From contig NC_084590.1 in the NCBI RefSeq assembly GCF_033807715.1, forward strand, positions 4,459,577 to 4,523,576: a stretch of 64,000 bases of DNA, read 5' to 3'. Below are positions 47,017 through 58,510 of this stretch, piece after piece (positions within the stretch are counted from its first letter, which is position 1; the number at the start of each line of letters is the position of its first letter). The notes under the pieces are model-generated. The model searched no databases. It had not been told where the DNA came from and was given only the letters and a program-made list of their open reading frames with translations. Both the position numbers and the translations under genes were made by a program. This DNA comes from Cololabis saira (taxonomy: Eukaryota > Chordata > Actinopteri > Beloniformes > Belonidae).

Positions 47017-47641
47017 AACCATGTAAACACCTAATTCCCAATGAAAATGGCCATCCCGGATTAAACTTAATTCCGAAGTAAGTGACTGGTTTATTCAGAT
47101 TTTAAATCAGAATAGAATAATTCTACATGTTTACACTCATTCCTCTTTAAATTAATTCAGGTCTTTCTTTCTGCTCGTTCCCTCGCCCGTCTGTCTCCAT
47201 GATCTTATATTCCACGCTGGGCTGGTTTTCCAAACAAAGTTTCAAGATGGCAGCACGCAGTAAACGCTGGTCAAGAGCAGAGAACATTTATTTATAAATA
47301 GCTTGGAGGACCTGGAAATAATTAAAAGAACAGATGGCAGCATGATGTCTTCGTGCTGCTGCTTCAAAAATAAAATCCCCAAAAATCCAAAAAGGATCCT
47401 AATAATGTGGTCCTCCATGTTGTTGCTAATCTAATAAATTTGTTTTCTTCCGGTTGACGTAAATACATAACTTCCGGTCCGCCCCCCTATCCAATCAGAA
47501 CATTCCCAACCCCCAGACCTTAAGAGGAATTGGATAAAGCCGATCAAACGTGTTTTCCATGTAAACCTCAATGTGGAATTACTATTTCCATGTAAACTCG
47601 AAGGAAAATAGTTGAATTCCGAATTAAATGTAACCGTGGCC
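47017..47641 (-). mobile_element. repeat family with GGCCACGGTTACATG end, copy 2
   Basis: Reverse match to 29956-30540: GTAACCGTGGCC at 47630-47641, CCATGTAAACACCTAATTCC at its other side, and shared middle blocks (TCTGCTCGTTCCCTCGCCCG, CAAACAAAGTTTCAAGATGG). An extra about 80 bp that copy 1 has beyond GTGTTTACATGG is missing here, so the two copies differ at one end. Confidence 0.75.
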
Positions 47642-48535
47642 AGTAAAGGACTACAATACATCACACGGAGGAGAGGAAATGGTTTTAATTGTGACTCAGT
47701 TGTGAAGCTTTTTTTACCTTTCAGACTTGTATTTGATTGTACCTTTGTCATTTACTGAGTATTTTATTATTTAATCACAAAAAGAAATAATGACAATTTA
47801 ATAACGGCAGTATGAACGTGTTGGGGTTGCCTGGTGATGCTGGATTTAAATTTCACTAGCGTTTCCAGACCTCTCCGTGTGGTTATCGTGTCTCTTTCAT
47901 GTTGACGGTATGGAGCATGTGTGATTCTTCCTGCCGTTGCCCTGAGGTCAGTATAAAAGACTCCAGGCTGAATGGGAGGTCTTTATGTGTTGGGAATCTT
48001 TTGTCTGTCTATGGAAATACCGCAATTACACAAAAACACACACACACAGACTGTCATGCATGTAGGCACTTTATGTTTACTGAGTGGGCAACAACAAAAG
48101 GTTCATGGAGAGAAACTCATTCACTCACACTTTTACACACAAGCACGCGCAAATGAAGTGAAAACAGCCATTTACACCTGGTGGGTGTTTGATCATCAAT
48201 TAAGCTCTGGCTCCGCTGGCTTCGTCTCCAGGGTGTTGTGTTCCTCGTCAATCAGTCCACGGCACCATCTAACAGCTATGCTGTATTGTCACTTGAAATG
48301 TCACTGCGTGTGCTACTACAAACTAATAATGTAAGTTTTGTGTATCGTACATCTAAAATAAGCGGTGCGTTTCAAAAGAACACCCAGTCAATGAAAAACA
48401 ACATGAATTTATTTATATTCAGCTTACTCTCTCCTAATTAAAGTAATTTACAAGTTGTACCTGCTTGCTGATGTATGAAAACTGCATATAAGACTGAGCC
48501 ATTTCCAGATGTGGTTAGTATTGTCTTGCACATCT
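47642..48535. other. anonymous intergenic sequence
   Basis: Nothing recognised. Short overlapping frames without domains. Confidence 0.45.
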
Positions 48536-48537
48536 GT

Positions 48538-50052
48538 AGCTCCTTTTACATCGGCGGATACCCCGTGTTTAACGCCGCAGATCCAGAGTGCCAAGTTCCC
48601 CTTTTACATCGACCGACACGGGGTGGCGCGTCGAGCTGCCCCGCAAATATAAACTCCTCTGAGGGATGTCTAATGGCTCTTTTCCACTAGTACCTACTCA
48701 GCTCGCTTCTACCCGCCACGCCCCATCTTGCGCTTTTCCACTACGGTCCGAGGCGGGTGGAGCCGTGCCAAGCAGATACTTTTTCTGTAACTACTCTGTC
48801 GAGATTCTAAGCGGCTGAGTCGGGCTGGATCTGACATCATCACACTACAGGCCACCGATTGGTCGGGGGGCGGGGCCGTCAGACGCTTGAATCAGGAAGC
48901 GGGAGTCAGCGCGAGAACGACTGGCGGCTCGCGGCCATCTTAATATACAGAGCAAACGTCTGTCTGGTGATCCAACTCTGAGGTGCAGATGTTCATAAAC
49001 CTGGGGGCTGAGGAGAGAATTAAAAAAGGGATGTAGACGGGCTGTTTTACTCTCAGCCGCTCGCGGCTCCAGCTGATTTCTCATCAGCGCGACACGAACA
49101 AAGGGGTTGCGCAATCGAGTACGTCACAGCAGCTTCACCCCAACCTGCCCACTTCTCACCTGGGGGGGGGGAAACAAACGAGGACAAAGCAGGTGGACGA
49201 GGCGGGACGAACCGTCCCGAGCTGAGCCGCGCTGAGTAGGTACTAGTGGAAAAGCGCCATAAAGCTGATTTCACATAAAGGGCAGTATGCTCCGCGCCCA
49301 CCGCCTGGTAGGGCGCAGAGTCGGCGCAGAGTCGGCGTAGCCCATGTCAGTCATCTAGATTTTTAGATACTGAATGTACAAAGTACATGTAGTAAAGTAT
49401 CTGCTTCGGTTTACAAAAGTATTGACACATGGTCTTTTCATAACCATATATTGATAATTAATTGAATTCAAGTGATCCTGATATGAGACATGGAAATGCT
49501 ATATTTTATTTTAAGCTAACATTTTATTGTTAAAAGAGCAAAAGAATATCACATTTCTACCACTTTTAAACACTCCTGGTATGTCCAAATTCTGGGAGAT
49601 TTCCCTCCACTTTTGTCCCTTCTTATTGAGGTCCCGATAGGCCTGCAGTCTTGTATCACACAGCTCCTCACACAGACTCACAGCCAAGATCATTCTTTCC
49701 TCCATCTTGATCGTCTCTGATCTACAAGCTGCACGTTTTTTTCACCATCCACCACCTTCTCTCCTATTGGACACAACTTTCTCTCTTCTCCCTTCTCTCC
49801 TATCGGAGACGCACCGAGATGTCGTCACAGCGCGGCACGGTGAAATTAAAAAATGTTAAATTCGGGCAGGCAGGCGTGGCGCAACGCCGCGGCAGGCGCC
49901 CTCTCGCGCGCCGCTGAGCGTGGCAGAGCGGTCCGCTCCTGCGCCGCGGTAGCACATACACAGTGAATGGGAAAGCCGGCAGCGGTCTACGCTTTGCCCT
50001 CTCTGTGAAAGGGGCTTTAACTGCGGGTCAGGTCGGATGTAAACAGGACTAA
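48538..50052. mobile_element. possible outer DNA transposon with TTTACATC ends
   Basis: TAGCTCCTTTTACATCGGCGG at the left loosely mirrors the right end GTCAGGTCGGATGTAAACAG (50028-50047). Within it sit the Harbinger-like element (48674-49259) and another GC-rich part with its own loose inverted ends (ATAAAGCTGATTTCACATAA at 49260 and CTCTCTGTGAAAGGGGCTTT at about 50000-50019). Ends are degenerate, so the outer call is tentative. Confidence 0.4.
48674..49259. mobile_element. PIF/Harbinger-like MITE
   Basis: TGGCTCTTTTCCACTAGTAC and GTACTAGTGGAAAAGCGCCA are inverted ends of about 30 bp (CTACTCAGC and GCTGAGTAG follow inward), flanked by TAA on both sides (48671-48673 and 49260-49262). A 3-bp TWA duplication is typical of PIF/Harbinger. 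The 586-bp GC-rich interior has no transposase frame. Confidence 0.75.
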
Positions 50053-50207
50053 TGCGAGAGGTGGGTTGTGGGAGGGGTTTGTTGATCACGTAACCTGAGT
50101 ACAACCCACCAGGGGAGTTTTTTTTTTACTTTTTGTACTTTTATTATTTTATAAAACAAGGCAACAGCTGATGAGAGTAACAACAGCAGCGGTACGTCAC
50201 AGCCAGG

Positions 50208-50296
50208 ATGAGTAACTGGGGAGACGAGGACATCCTGGAGCTGCTCAACCTCAGAGACGAGAACGCCATAAACCGGCGTATGTCCAGAACCACATA
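50208..50296 (+). pseudogene. possible SANT/Myb-like N-terminal remnant of a DNA transposon
   Basis: ATG at 50208 opens a 28-codon frame reading MSNWGDEDILELLNLRDENA, then a stop at 50294. In Harbinger-type transposons a second protein with a Myb/SANT-like domain often begins W-x-D-E-E-I-x-x-L-L, which this resembles. It lies just after Harbinger-like DNA, which fits, but the remnant is too short to be sure and the rest of the domain is missing. Confidence 0.35.
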
Positions 50297-50436
50297 GGAA
50301 GGTCCATTGTTTGAACAACTGGACACAAAAATGACAAACAGGGGGTTTTGCATGAAGCAAAATCTGGCCAAAGAAAGCTCATCCTGGTGTTCATCCATCC
50401 TCGTTTGAAAATGACACCTGTCTGACAGTGACATCT

Positions 50437-50992
50437 ACGGTGGCCGACAAGGGCCAAATGCACTGCAACGGCGTAACAGAGACCGAACAGCTGACTGAAC
50501 CACAGTGTTTACATCCATGGTTTAAACATACAGCGGGAACAGTAATGTGATTTTTATCTGACTATATTTATATACAATGTTTATATCACTGTACAACGCT
50601 GTACATTACGAGAAGTTTCTTTATTATATTTTAACGTTACACCAGACTGTAAACACTGTGGTTCAGTCCTGTTCTCTGTTATGCCGAGAGCGCCCCCTGC
50701 AGGTTTGGAGCACTTCCGGTTGTAGTGACCAGTTATGAAGCGTTTTTCTTTTGAAGATGGTTTCTTGTTTTATATCGTTTTGTGCTTTGCATCGTTTCTC
50801 TATTTGCAGCACGTTTGATGATGCTGCATTTGTCTTTGTTTTTTGCAGCACGTTTTTTCATTTGCACCACGTTCCTCTTTTTGTACCTCGTTTGGAGTTT
50901 GTGAATTTGAATCGTTTCTGTACTTGAAGCCGTTTTCCTTAATGGAGACGCATTAGGCCGTTGCAGTGCGTTTGGCCCTTGTCGGCCACCGT
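50437..50992. mobile_element. MITE with 36-bp GGTGGCCGACAAGGGCC inverted repeats
   Basis: Left 50437-50472 and right 50957-50992 are reverse complements in 35 of 36 positions. TA lies at each outer edge (TACGG / CCGTA), which could be a TA duplication. The 484-bp interior is non-coding and has a T-rich half with GCAGCACGTTT/GCACCACGTTC repeats (50800-50900). Confidence 0.9.
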
Positions 50993-51561
50993 AAACAGCG
51001 CCCACACAGGTTATGTTTCGTGGATAATGCCCCACAACTTGCCTTCCCTCCCCACAACTCGCCCTCAGGCCCGAGGTGAGATATAACTCGCCTTGCCTTC
51101 ACATTTGAAATCATCATGGCAAACTGTGGCTGTAGAGACACTGGAGCAGGAACTACCACAAAGGCTGATGTCAGTACTTAGTCAGGTGTTACCCTACATG
51201 TGTATGTTGTCAGAGAAATACCATCATAACTGAGGACAATAACGTCATGCAATTTCAGGCTTTTCTCAGTGAAATGTGTAAAAGTATTATAACTTATATA
51301 AACATTGCATTCTTGCCCCTTCAAAGAAGGGGACATATTTGTTTTTTACGAGTTATTATATATAGATAAGGATCTTACAGACAACCAGCGAACACATTGC
51401 AGATCAGATGGAGGCACTCAATTTCACATCGAGTATGATTCACTGCACGTAAAAGGGTCAGCTGCCCCTTAACATGACGACCAGTCTAAAAAATAAACTG
51501 CACTAGCCACTCTGTCAGGTACACCTGGTATACCTGCCACAATGGTGATTACAATGGTGAT
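50993..51561. other. anonymous intergenic sequence
   Basis: A short tandem AATGGTGATTAC pair lies at 51540-51563. Otherwise nothing recognised. Confidence 0.4.
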
Positions 51562-51563
51562 TA

Positions 51564-52190
51564 CAGTAATCCCTGGTTCTTCGCGGGGGTTACGTTCCAA
51601 AAAGAACTCGTGATAAGTGAAATCCGCGAAGTAGCAACCTTTTTTTTTTTTTTTACAATTATTATACAAGGCTTCAAATAGCAGAGATCAGCCCCGCCCC
51701 ACCGCAACCCGATTAATTGGATTTGAACGGGAGAAAATGAAAAATGATTATGAAAAAAAATACAATCAGTGCAGTAGGACAAATAGTGACTGGTGTGTAT
51801 TTCCCTGCTCTTCTGAGCCGCTGCATCCTGACTCGCTCTGTAGCGTCTTTTTCTCCTAAAGCCGCGGTGCAGGTGTGTTTTTTCCAGAGAAGAAGCTAGT
51901 TATGGGTATGTTGTCGCTCTTTTTTCTTCTGGGTAAAAAGATTCTTATAAACCGACATGGATTATATCTGAGACTGTAATGAACGATCCATCAAAGGTCC
52001 CGCTCTTGAGCTGCTGCTGAAGCTCATTGGCCGTTCTCAGGTTGTTGCTAAGCAACCAACGTTATTGACACAGGAAGTGAAGAAGTGGGGAGACTGTTTA
52101 GCCAATCAGAATACAGAACACAAGGGACAATGCAAATCCATGAAGCAGCGAGACGTGAAAGGAGAAAAGCGTTATAGCCAGGGATTACTG
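51564..52190. mobile_element. pogo/Tc1-mariner-like MITE
   Basis: CAGTAATCCCTGG at the left and CCAGGGATTACTG at the right, each next to TA (51562-51563 and 52191-52192). Subterminal CGCGGGGGTTACGTTCC followed by AAATCCGCGAAGTAG is typical of pogo-like vertebrate elements. 627 bp, interior non-coding with a T run at 51642-51653. Confidence 0.85.
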
Positions 52191-52340
52191 TATATATGTG
52201 TGTATCGAGTCTGAAAACATCTTCTCAGTAGAACTGCAACTTCCAAAAGTAGAAAACTTTAGTGATTTTTTTTGGTCTCCGAAATGTTCCTCTTTTTATT
52301 TATAATCATTTTATGAGTAGATGTTAAAAATATATAACAT

Positions 52341-52849
52341 CTACTGGCAGAAAAATCTGCCAGTGGAACAAGATTTTTTTTGCTTGTAATGAGAAGATAA
52401 ATATTGTCCCACTGGCAGATTTTCCTACTTATTTCAAGTGAAAATCTACTTGAAACAGGTGAAAATTGTCAAATAAGTTATTTTTCTGGTGTTATTTTTC
52501 TGGTGATGACTCTAAATGTTGAAATATCAGTAAAACCACATTCATTGATGAAATGACATAAGGGATGGAAAGGGGGGATGGCAGTTTTACAGGGGGGATG
52601 ATTTGGACCGTTTTTATTTCAGGGGGGGATGATTTGGACCGTTTTTATTCAGGGGGGATGATTTGGACTGTTTTTATTTCAGGGGGGGTGATTTGGACCG
52701 CTTTTATTTCAGGGGGGGATGATTTGGACTGTTTTTATTTCAGGGGGGGGTGATTTGGACCGTTTTTATTTCAGGGGGGGATGATTTGGACTGTTTTTAT
52801 TTCAGGGGGGATGCCGTCCCCCCTCATCCCCCCTCAACTCCAGTACTGA
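52341..52849 (+). mobile_element. palindrome plus 30-bp minisatellite element, copy 2
   Basis: Corresponds to 40109-40746 without the retroposon: palindrome half ATCTGCCAGTGGAACAAGAT / CCCACTGGCAGATTTT, AATGTTGAAATATCAGTAAA, eight 28-31-bp units, and the end CCTCAACTCCAGTACTG. Left part of the element (matching 39946-40108) is absent. Confidence 0.8.
52588..52810 (+). repeat. 28-31-bp minisatellite (same unit as at 40345)
   Basis: About eight units of GGGGGGATGATTTGGACCG plus TTTTTATTTCA, with ACTG and GGGTGATT variants. Confidence 0.95.
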
Positions 52850-53605
52850 CTACATCTACACCTTGTTTCCCCCGTTTAGACTTGTTACATGAATGTATCT
52901 GTGCGTGTCCCTCGCATAAATAAAAATGTCATCATCAGTGAAAAGGCGCGTCAACATATAAAGCATCTGTTTAAATAACATTTAAAGCTACCAGTGTCCC
53001 CCTTTAGTCTGTATGAGGTAAAACTGGAGCGGAAAGGTCTTTTATGCTAAATAATGGGACAGAAATGTAATCAAACCAATGTGGTTGCCCTGTGATTCGC
53101 GCCAAAATACATCTAATCTCATATTAAGATACATTAATCTGCTTTATGATTGACATTTTAAAAATAGCACTTATGAAATTAGCAGAGAAAAGGGGAGAAA
53201 AGGCTTGTATGGTCAATTACAGCTAACACTTGGCTTTGGCACAGGAGCCATTGGACACAAGCCATAAGTATTTAAATTACACAGAACCAGAGGGCCTGAT
53301 TACAGCAATGCTGAATTTAGAAGCTGTAATTGTAGTCACAGGCTCACAATGATGCTATTCACAGCCCCTTGTTGGAGAAAAGAAGGTTTTGGAATAAAGT
53401 GGCACACGTGTTAATCCTAATCTGGGACACATTTCACCATCAAGTCCAGACAAAAATATCTGCGGTAGTTATGCTGTAGTGACTAAAACTTTGATATTAA
53501 TGATGATTGCTTAGTTAGGCCGGAATATTTTGAATATTTTTAAATCAGATTTTTTGCCAACTATGTATTCAAAAATGTAACCCTAAAATGGTGAAACACA
53601 TGAAC
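52850..53605. other. unique-looking sequence
   Basis: No transposon recognised. 53080-53420 is discussed as a possible conserved non-coding element. Confidence 0.4.
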
Positions 53606-53610
53606 AGTGG

Positions 53611-56397
53611 TACGGTTGGTAGCCTACGGGTGGTACGGGTGGTACGGGTGGTACGGGTGGTACCGGTGGTACGGTTGGTACGGGTGGTACGGGTGGTACG
53701 GTTGGTACGGTTGGTACGGGTGGTACGGGTGGTACGGGTGGTACGGTTGGTACGGGTGGTACCGGTGGTACCGGTGGTACGGTTGGTACGGGTGGTACCG
53801 GTGGTACCGGTGGTACCGGTGGTACGGTTGGTACGGGTGGTACCGGTGGTACCGGTGGTACCGGTGGTACGGTTGGTACGGGGGTACGGGTGGTACGGGT
53901 GGTAGCCTACGGGTGGTACGGGTGGTACGGGGGTACGGGTGGTACGGGTGGTACGGGTGGTACGGGTGGTACGGTTGGTACGGTTGGTACGGGGGTACGG
54001 GTGGTACGGTTGGTACGGTTGGTACGGGTGGTACGGGTGGTACGGGTGGTACGGGGGTACGGGTGGTACGGGTGGTACGGTTGGTACGGGGGTACGGGTG
54101 GTACGGGTGGTACGGGTGGTACGGGTGGTAGCCTACGGGTGGTACGGGTGGTACGGTGGTACGGGTGGTACGGGTGGTACGGGTGGTACGGGTGGTAGCC
54201 TACGGGTGGTACGGGTGGTACGGTGGTACGGGTGGTACGGGTGGTACGGGTGGTACGGTGGTACGGGTGGTACGGGTGGTACGGGTGGTACGGTGGTACG
54301 GGTGGTACGGGTGGTACGGGTGGTACGGGTGGTACGGGTGGTACGGGTGGTACCGGTGGTACGGGTGGTACGGGTGGTACGGGTGGTACGGGTGGTACGG
54401 TGGTACCGGTGGTACGGGTGGTACGGGTGGTACGGTTGGTACGGGGGTACGGGTGGTACGGGTGGTACGGGTGGTACGGGTGGTAGCCTACGGGTGGTAC
54501 GGGTGGTACGGTGGTACGGGTGGTACGGGTGGTACGGTTGGTACGGGTGGTACCGGTGGTACCGGTGGTACCGGTGGTACGGTTGGTACGGGGGTACGGG
54601 TGGTACGGGTGGTAGCCTACGGGTGGTACGGGTGGTACGGGGGTACGGGTGGTACGGGTGGTACGGGTGGTACGGGTGGTACGGTTGGTACGGTTGGTAC
54701 GGGGGTACGGGTGGTACGGTTGGTACGGTTGGTACGGGTGGTACGGGTGGTACGGGTGGTACGGGGGTACGGGTGGTACGGGTGGTACGGGTGGTACGGG
54801 TGGTACGGTTGGTACGGGTGGTACGGGTGGTACGGGTGGTACGGGGGTACGGGTGGTACGGGTGGTACGGGTGGTACGGGTGGTACGGGTGGTACGGGGG
54901 TACGGGTGGTACGGGTGGTACGGTTGGTACGGGGGTACGGGTGGTACGGGTGGTACGGGTGGTACGGGTGGTAGCCTACGGGTGGTACGGGTGGTACGGT
55001 GGTACGGGTGGTACGGGTGGTACGGGTGGTACGGGTGGTAGCCTACGGGTGGTACGGGTGGTACGGTGGTACGGGTGGTACGGGTGGTACGGTGGTACGG
55101 GTGGTACGGGTGGTACGGTGGTACGGGTGGTACGGGTGGTACGGGTGGTACGGTGGTACGGGTGGTACGGTTGGTACGGGTGGTACGGGTGGTACGGGTG
55201 GTACGGGTGGTACGGGTGGTACGGGTGGTACGGTTGGTACGGGGGTACGGGTGGTACGGGTGGTACGGGTGGTACGGGTGGTAGCCTACGGGTGGTACGG
55301 GTGGTACGGGTGGTAGCCTACGGGTGGTACGGGTGGTACGGTGGTACGGGTGGTAGCCTACGGGTGGTACGGGTGGTACGGTGGTACGGGTGGTACGGGT
55401 GGTACGGTGGTACGGGTGGTACGGGTGGTACGGGTGGTACGGGTGGTACGGGTGGTACGGTGGTACCGGTGGTACGGGTGGTACGGGTGGTACGGGTGGT
55501 ACGGTGGTACCGGTGGTACGGGTGGTACGGGTGGTACGGTTGGTACGGGGGTACGGGTGGTACGGGTGGTACGGGTGGTACGGTGGTACGGGTGGTACGG
55601 GTGGTACGGTGGTACGGGTGGTACGGGTGGTACGGGTGGTACGGTGGTACGGGTGGTACGGTTGGTACGGGTGGTACGGGTGGTACGGGTGGTACGGGTG
55701 GTACGGGTGGTACGGTGGTACCGGTGGTACGGGTGGTACGGGTGGTACGGGTGGTACGGTGGTACCGGTGGTACGGGTGGTACGGGTGGTACGGTTGGTA
55801 CGGGGGTACGGGTGGTACGGGTGGTACGGGTGGTACGGGTGGTAGCCTACGGGTGGTACGGGTGGTACGGGTGGTACGGTGGTACGGGTGGTACGGGTGG
55901 TACGGGTGGTACGGGTGGTAGCCTACGGGTGGTACGGGTGGTACGGTGGTACGGGTGGTACGGGTGGTACGGTGGTACGGGTGGTACGGGTGGTACGGGT
56001 GGTACGGGTGGTACGGGTGGTACGGGTGGTACGGTGGTACGGGTGGTACGGGTGGTACGGGTGGTACGGTGGTACGGGTGGTACGGTTGGTACGGGTGGT
56101 ACGGGTGGTACGGGTGGTACGGGTGGTACGGGTGGTACGGGTGGTACGGTGGTACCGGTGGTACGGGTGGTACGGGTGGTACGGGTGGTACGGTGGTACC
56201 GGTGGTACGGGTGGTACGGGTGGTACGGTGGTACGGGTGGTACGGGTGGTACGGGGGTACGGTTGGTACGGGTGGTACGGGTGGTACGGGGGTACGGGTG
56301 GTACGGGTGGTACGGGTGGTACCGGTGGTACGGGTGGTACGGGTGGTACCGGTGGTACGGTTGGTACGGGTGGTACGGGTGGTACCGGTGGTACCGT
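53611..56397 (+). repeat. 2.8-kb minisatellite of 9-bp units (GGTACGGGT)
   Basis: Roughly 300 tandem units of GGTACGGGT with variants GGTACGGTT, GGTACCGGT, and 8-bp forms (GGTACGGT, GGTACGGG). A GTAGCCTACGGG variant recurs in most of the array, for example near 53619, 53901, 54128, 54196, 54482, 54613, 54971, 55037 and 55917. 9 is a multiple of three and the unit has no stop codon in any plus frame, so very long plus-strand frames appear (Val-Arg-Val-Val, Trp-Tyr-Gly, Gly-Thr-Gly repeats, up to 660 codons). They change register at each 8-bp unit and are not genes. Confidence 0.97.
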
Positions 56398-56870
56398 GTC
56401 AGAGTAAAAGTGTAGGCAGCAGCAGTTGGGCTGAAAGCATATTCCTACCAGGTATACGCTCCATTAAAATGTTGTAAAAGCCGGACTGATGGACAAAGTC
56501 AGTCACTTTCTGTTTTACATTCCTTTGAAAGTACTTGGGAAAAATCCCTTTCATCGATAATCACACTAAACTAAACTGATCATGTACCCAGAGATGGTCA
56601 GAAATGCCATAATCATCACTGAACCCATATTTATTTCGTTTTTTTTTTTTTTTTTTTTCAAAGGGGACACATCGGCTTAGCCTAAAAAATATAATGGGCC
56701 CATTGACATCTAACTTTTTTGTATTTTTTGTATAATTCTTTTGTATAATTTGTTTTGTATAATTGTATATATGTTATTTTATTCAGAGCTGTCATTTTTC
56801 TCTACCTCAAACTGCTGCACCTTAGTTATTTATTTGTATATATGTCAACAAGTACCACGTTTCTTATTCA
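56398..56870. other. AT-rich intergenic sequence
   Basis: T run at 56639-56659, otherwise unremarkable; its last part may be the 3' UTR of the following LINE tail. Confidence 0.4.
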
Positions 56871-56958
56871 CTGCCTAAAGAGCGAAATAACCGGAGTCAA
56901 ATTCCTCGTTGGACAATGTTGGAACCTGGCAAATAAAGATGATTCTGATTCTGATTCT
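56871..56958 (+). mobile_element. LINE 3' tail with (GATTCT)n
   Basis: CGGAGTCAAATTCCTCGTTG ... CCTGGCAAATAAAGATGATT followed by (CTGATT)n. Same tail type as 3540-3655. Upstream coding part absent. Confidence 0.6.
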
Positions 56959-58510
56959 CCCTTTAGTTGACAATAATTTTTATGAGTGATGCAATAATAG
57001 GAAAGTCTTTGATGTTTTCTATTGATATGTATTTCTTCTAGTTTGTCTTTATTTGTAGCGACAGCCAGAGCGGAGCCTCACCTGGATATAGTGTTTTATT
57101 TCCCTGCTCTCCCTTCAGACCCGGGCAGCCTGCTCCTGCGGACAGGAACCGGTTAACAGTGAGGCCTCAGCTACAAAGCCAGTCCACGAAATGTCACAAA
57201 TCAAAAAACTCAGAGTTTCACAGCCACAGAGGGGGGAAAAAAAATACCACACCACTGCCACACCATGATATTGCCTTTTGGTCTCGACTTGATAGGGGCA
57301 AAATGCATATTCATGAAGTAAGCAACTTGTGATCCCAAACAAAGTAAAGCCCTGGCTTAGGGAGATTGGGCCTGCTGTTAATGACTTCTTCGTTTTAAGC
57401 CCGCATAAGAAACCCCCCCGATTTCCCCGCGCTTGTAGTCCATGAGAATATTTAATACCGTTATTAATCATTTTTAATCCGTTTGCTTTTAATTAAGAAA
57501 CAGCATGTTGCTGTCCTATCAGCCTGTGCCAGCGCACAGATTAATTGTAGCTTAAGATAGCTGGCCGTGATTGGTGTAATGTATTAGCTAACAAGACGCC
57601 CAGCTTCTAAAGATACTTGTACACTACCTTGGGAACTTGGCACCACTCCAGGGCCCTCTCTGCATCCCTTTCTCAGTCACACTCTCTTTTTTTCCCGCTA
57701 TCTCCCGTCCCACGTGTCTTTCTTGTTTGATGCTGCAGTCAGGCATCTTTGGGAAACCTTCTCTCTCATCTCCGCACGCTCGCTCTGTTTGTAACACCAT
57801 TACTCTGATGGCAGGCCAGGCTTTCCCAGATGAGGGAACATGGAGGAAAAGGAGTCTTTCATTTTGTCTCTGCCCAGAGGCGATACAGTGAAACCTATAG
57901 TCGCCTTTTGCTAGACCCGGGACTTTTTTCCCAGACAGGTTCAATTTGACGCAGAGCTATGGCCCTAGGTCTGGATTAGGATGGAAGGGAAAACCGGGGC
58001 TTGATGGTTACATCCTCATTAGGTTGCTATTTTGTCCTGCTGTTTTTTTGGGGAGTGGGAGATGCTTGATGACTTGGATGCTACTAAGACTCAAACAAGG
58101 GACGACTCTAAAACCAAATGGAGCAATGCTGTAATGTGATAGCAGAAGGGATGCATGTTGTTCCTATCCTTAGCTGACAAACACCTGCATGGCAGGATGG
58201 CTCAAACCAGTCCCTGCATGCCTGTTGAGAGGTTTACATGACTGTAAGCTTCCCTTATTGCTACTCGCATAATTGCATTACAACTGGTAAACAGATGCTC
58301 AAATTATAGACATCAGGAGCAAAAACACATTCACGTTTATTCACATTTATTCACTGAATGCTGTGAACCTTTAGATATATTTTAGAAGTTGGATCGTTTT
58401 AATCTCCATCTGCTGAATTCCGACGTGACTTTTAGGTTTTGCCAGATAATGGTACTAACCAATGCAGACAAATCATTTTTTTTAGACAGATTTGATAGTG
58501 AAACCACATT
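56959..58510. other. anonymous sequence with a unique-looking part
   Basis: No gene or transposon recognised. 57480-57620 is noted as a possible conserved non-coding element. Confidence 0.4.

Noticed and set aside
53939..55921. 660-codon open frame rich in VRVV, WYG and GTGG repeats
   Set aside because: Follows from a 9-bp repeat without stop codons; three overlapping frames are equally open and 8-bp units shift the register repeatedly.
53611..56397. CRISPR-like regular array
   Set aside because: Units of 8-9 bp with no spacers; eukaryotic minisatellite.
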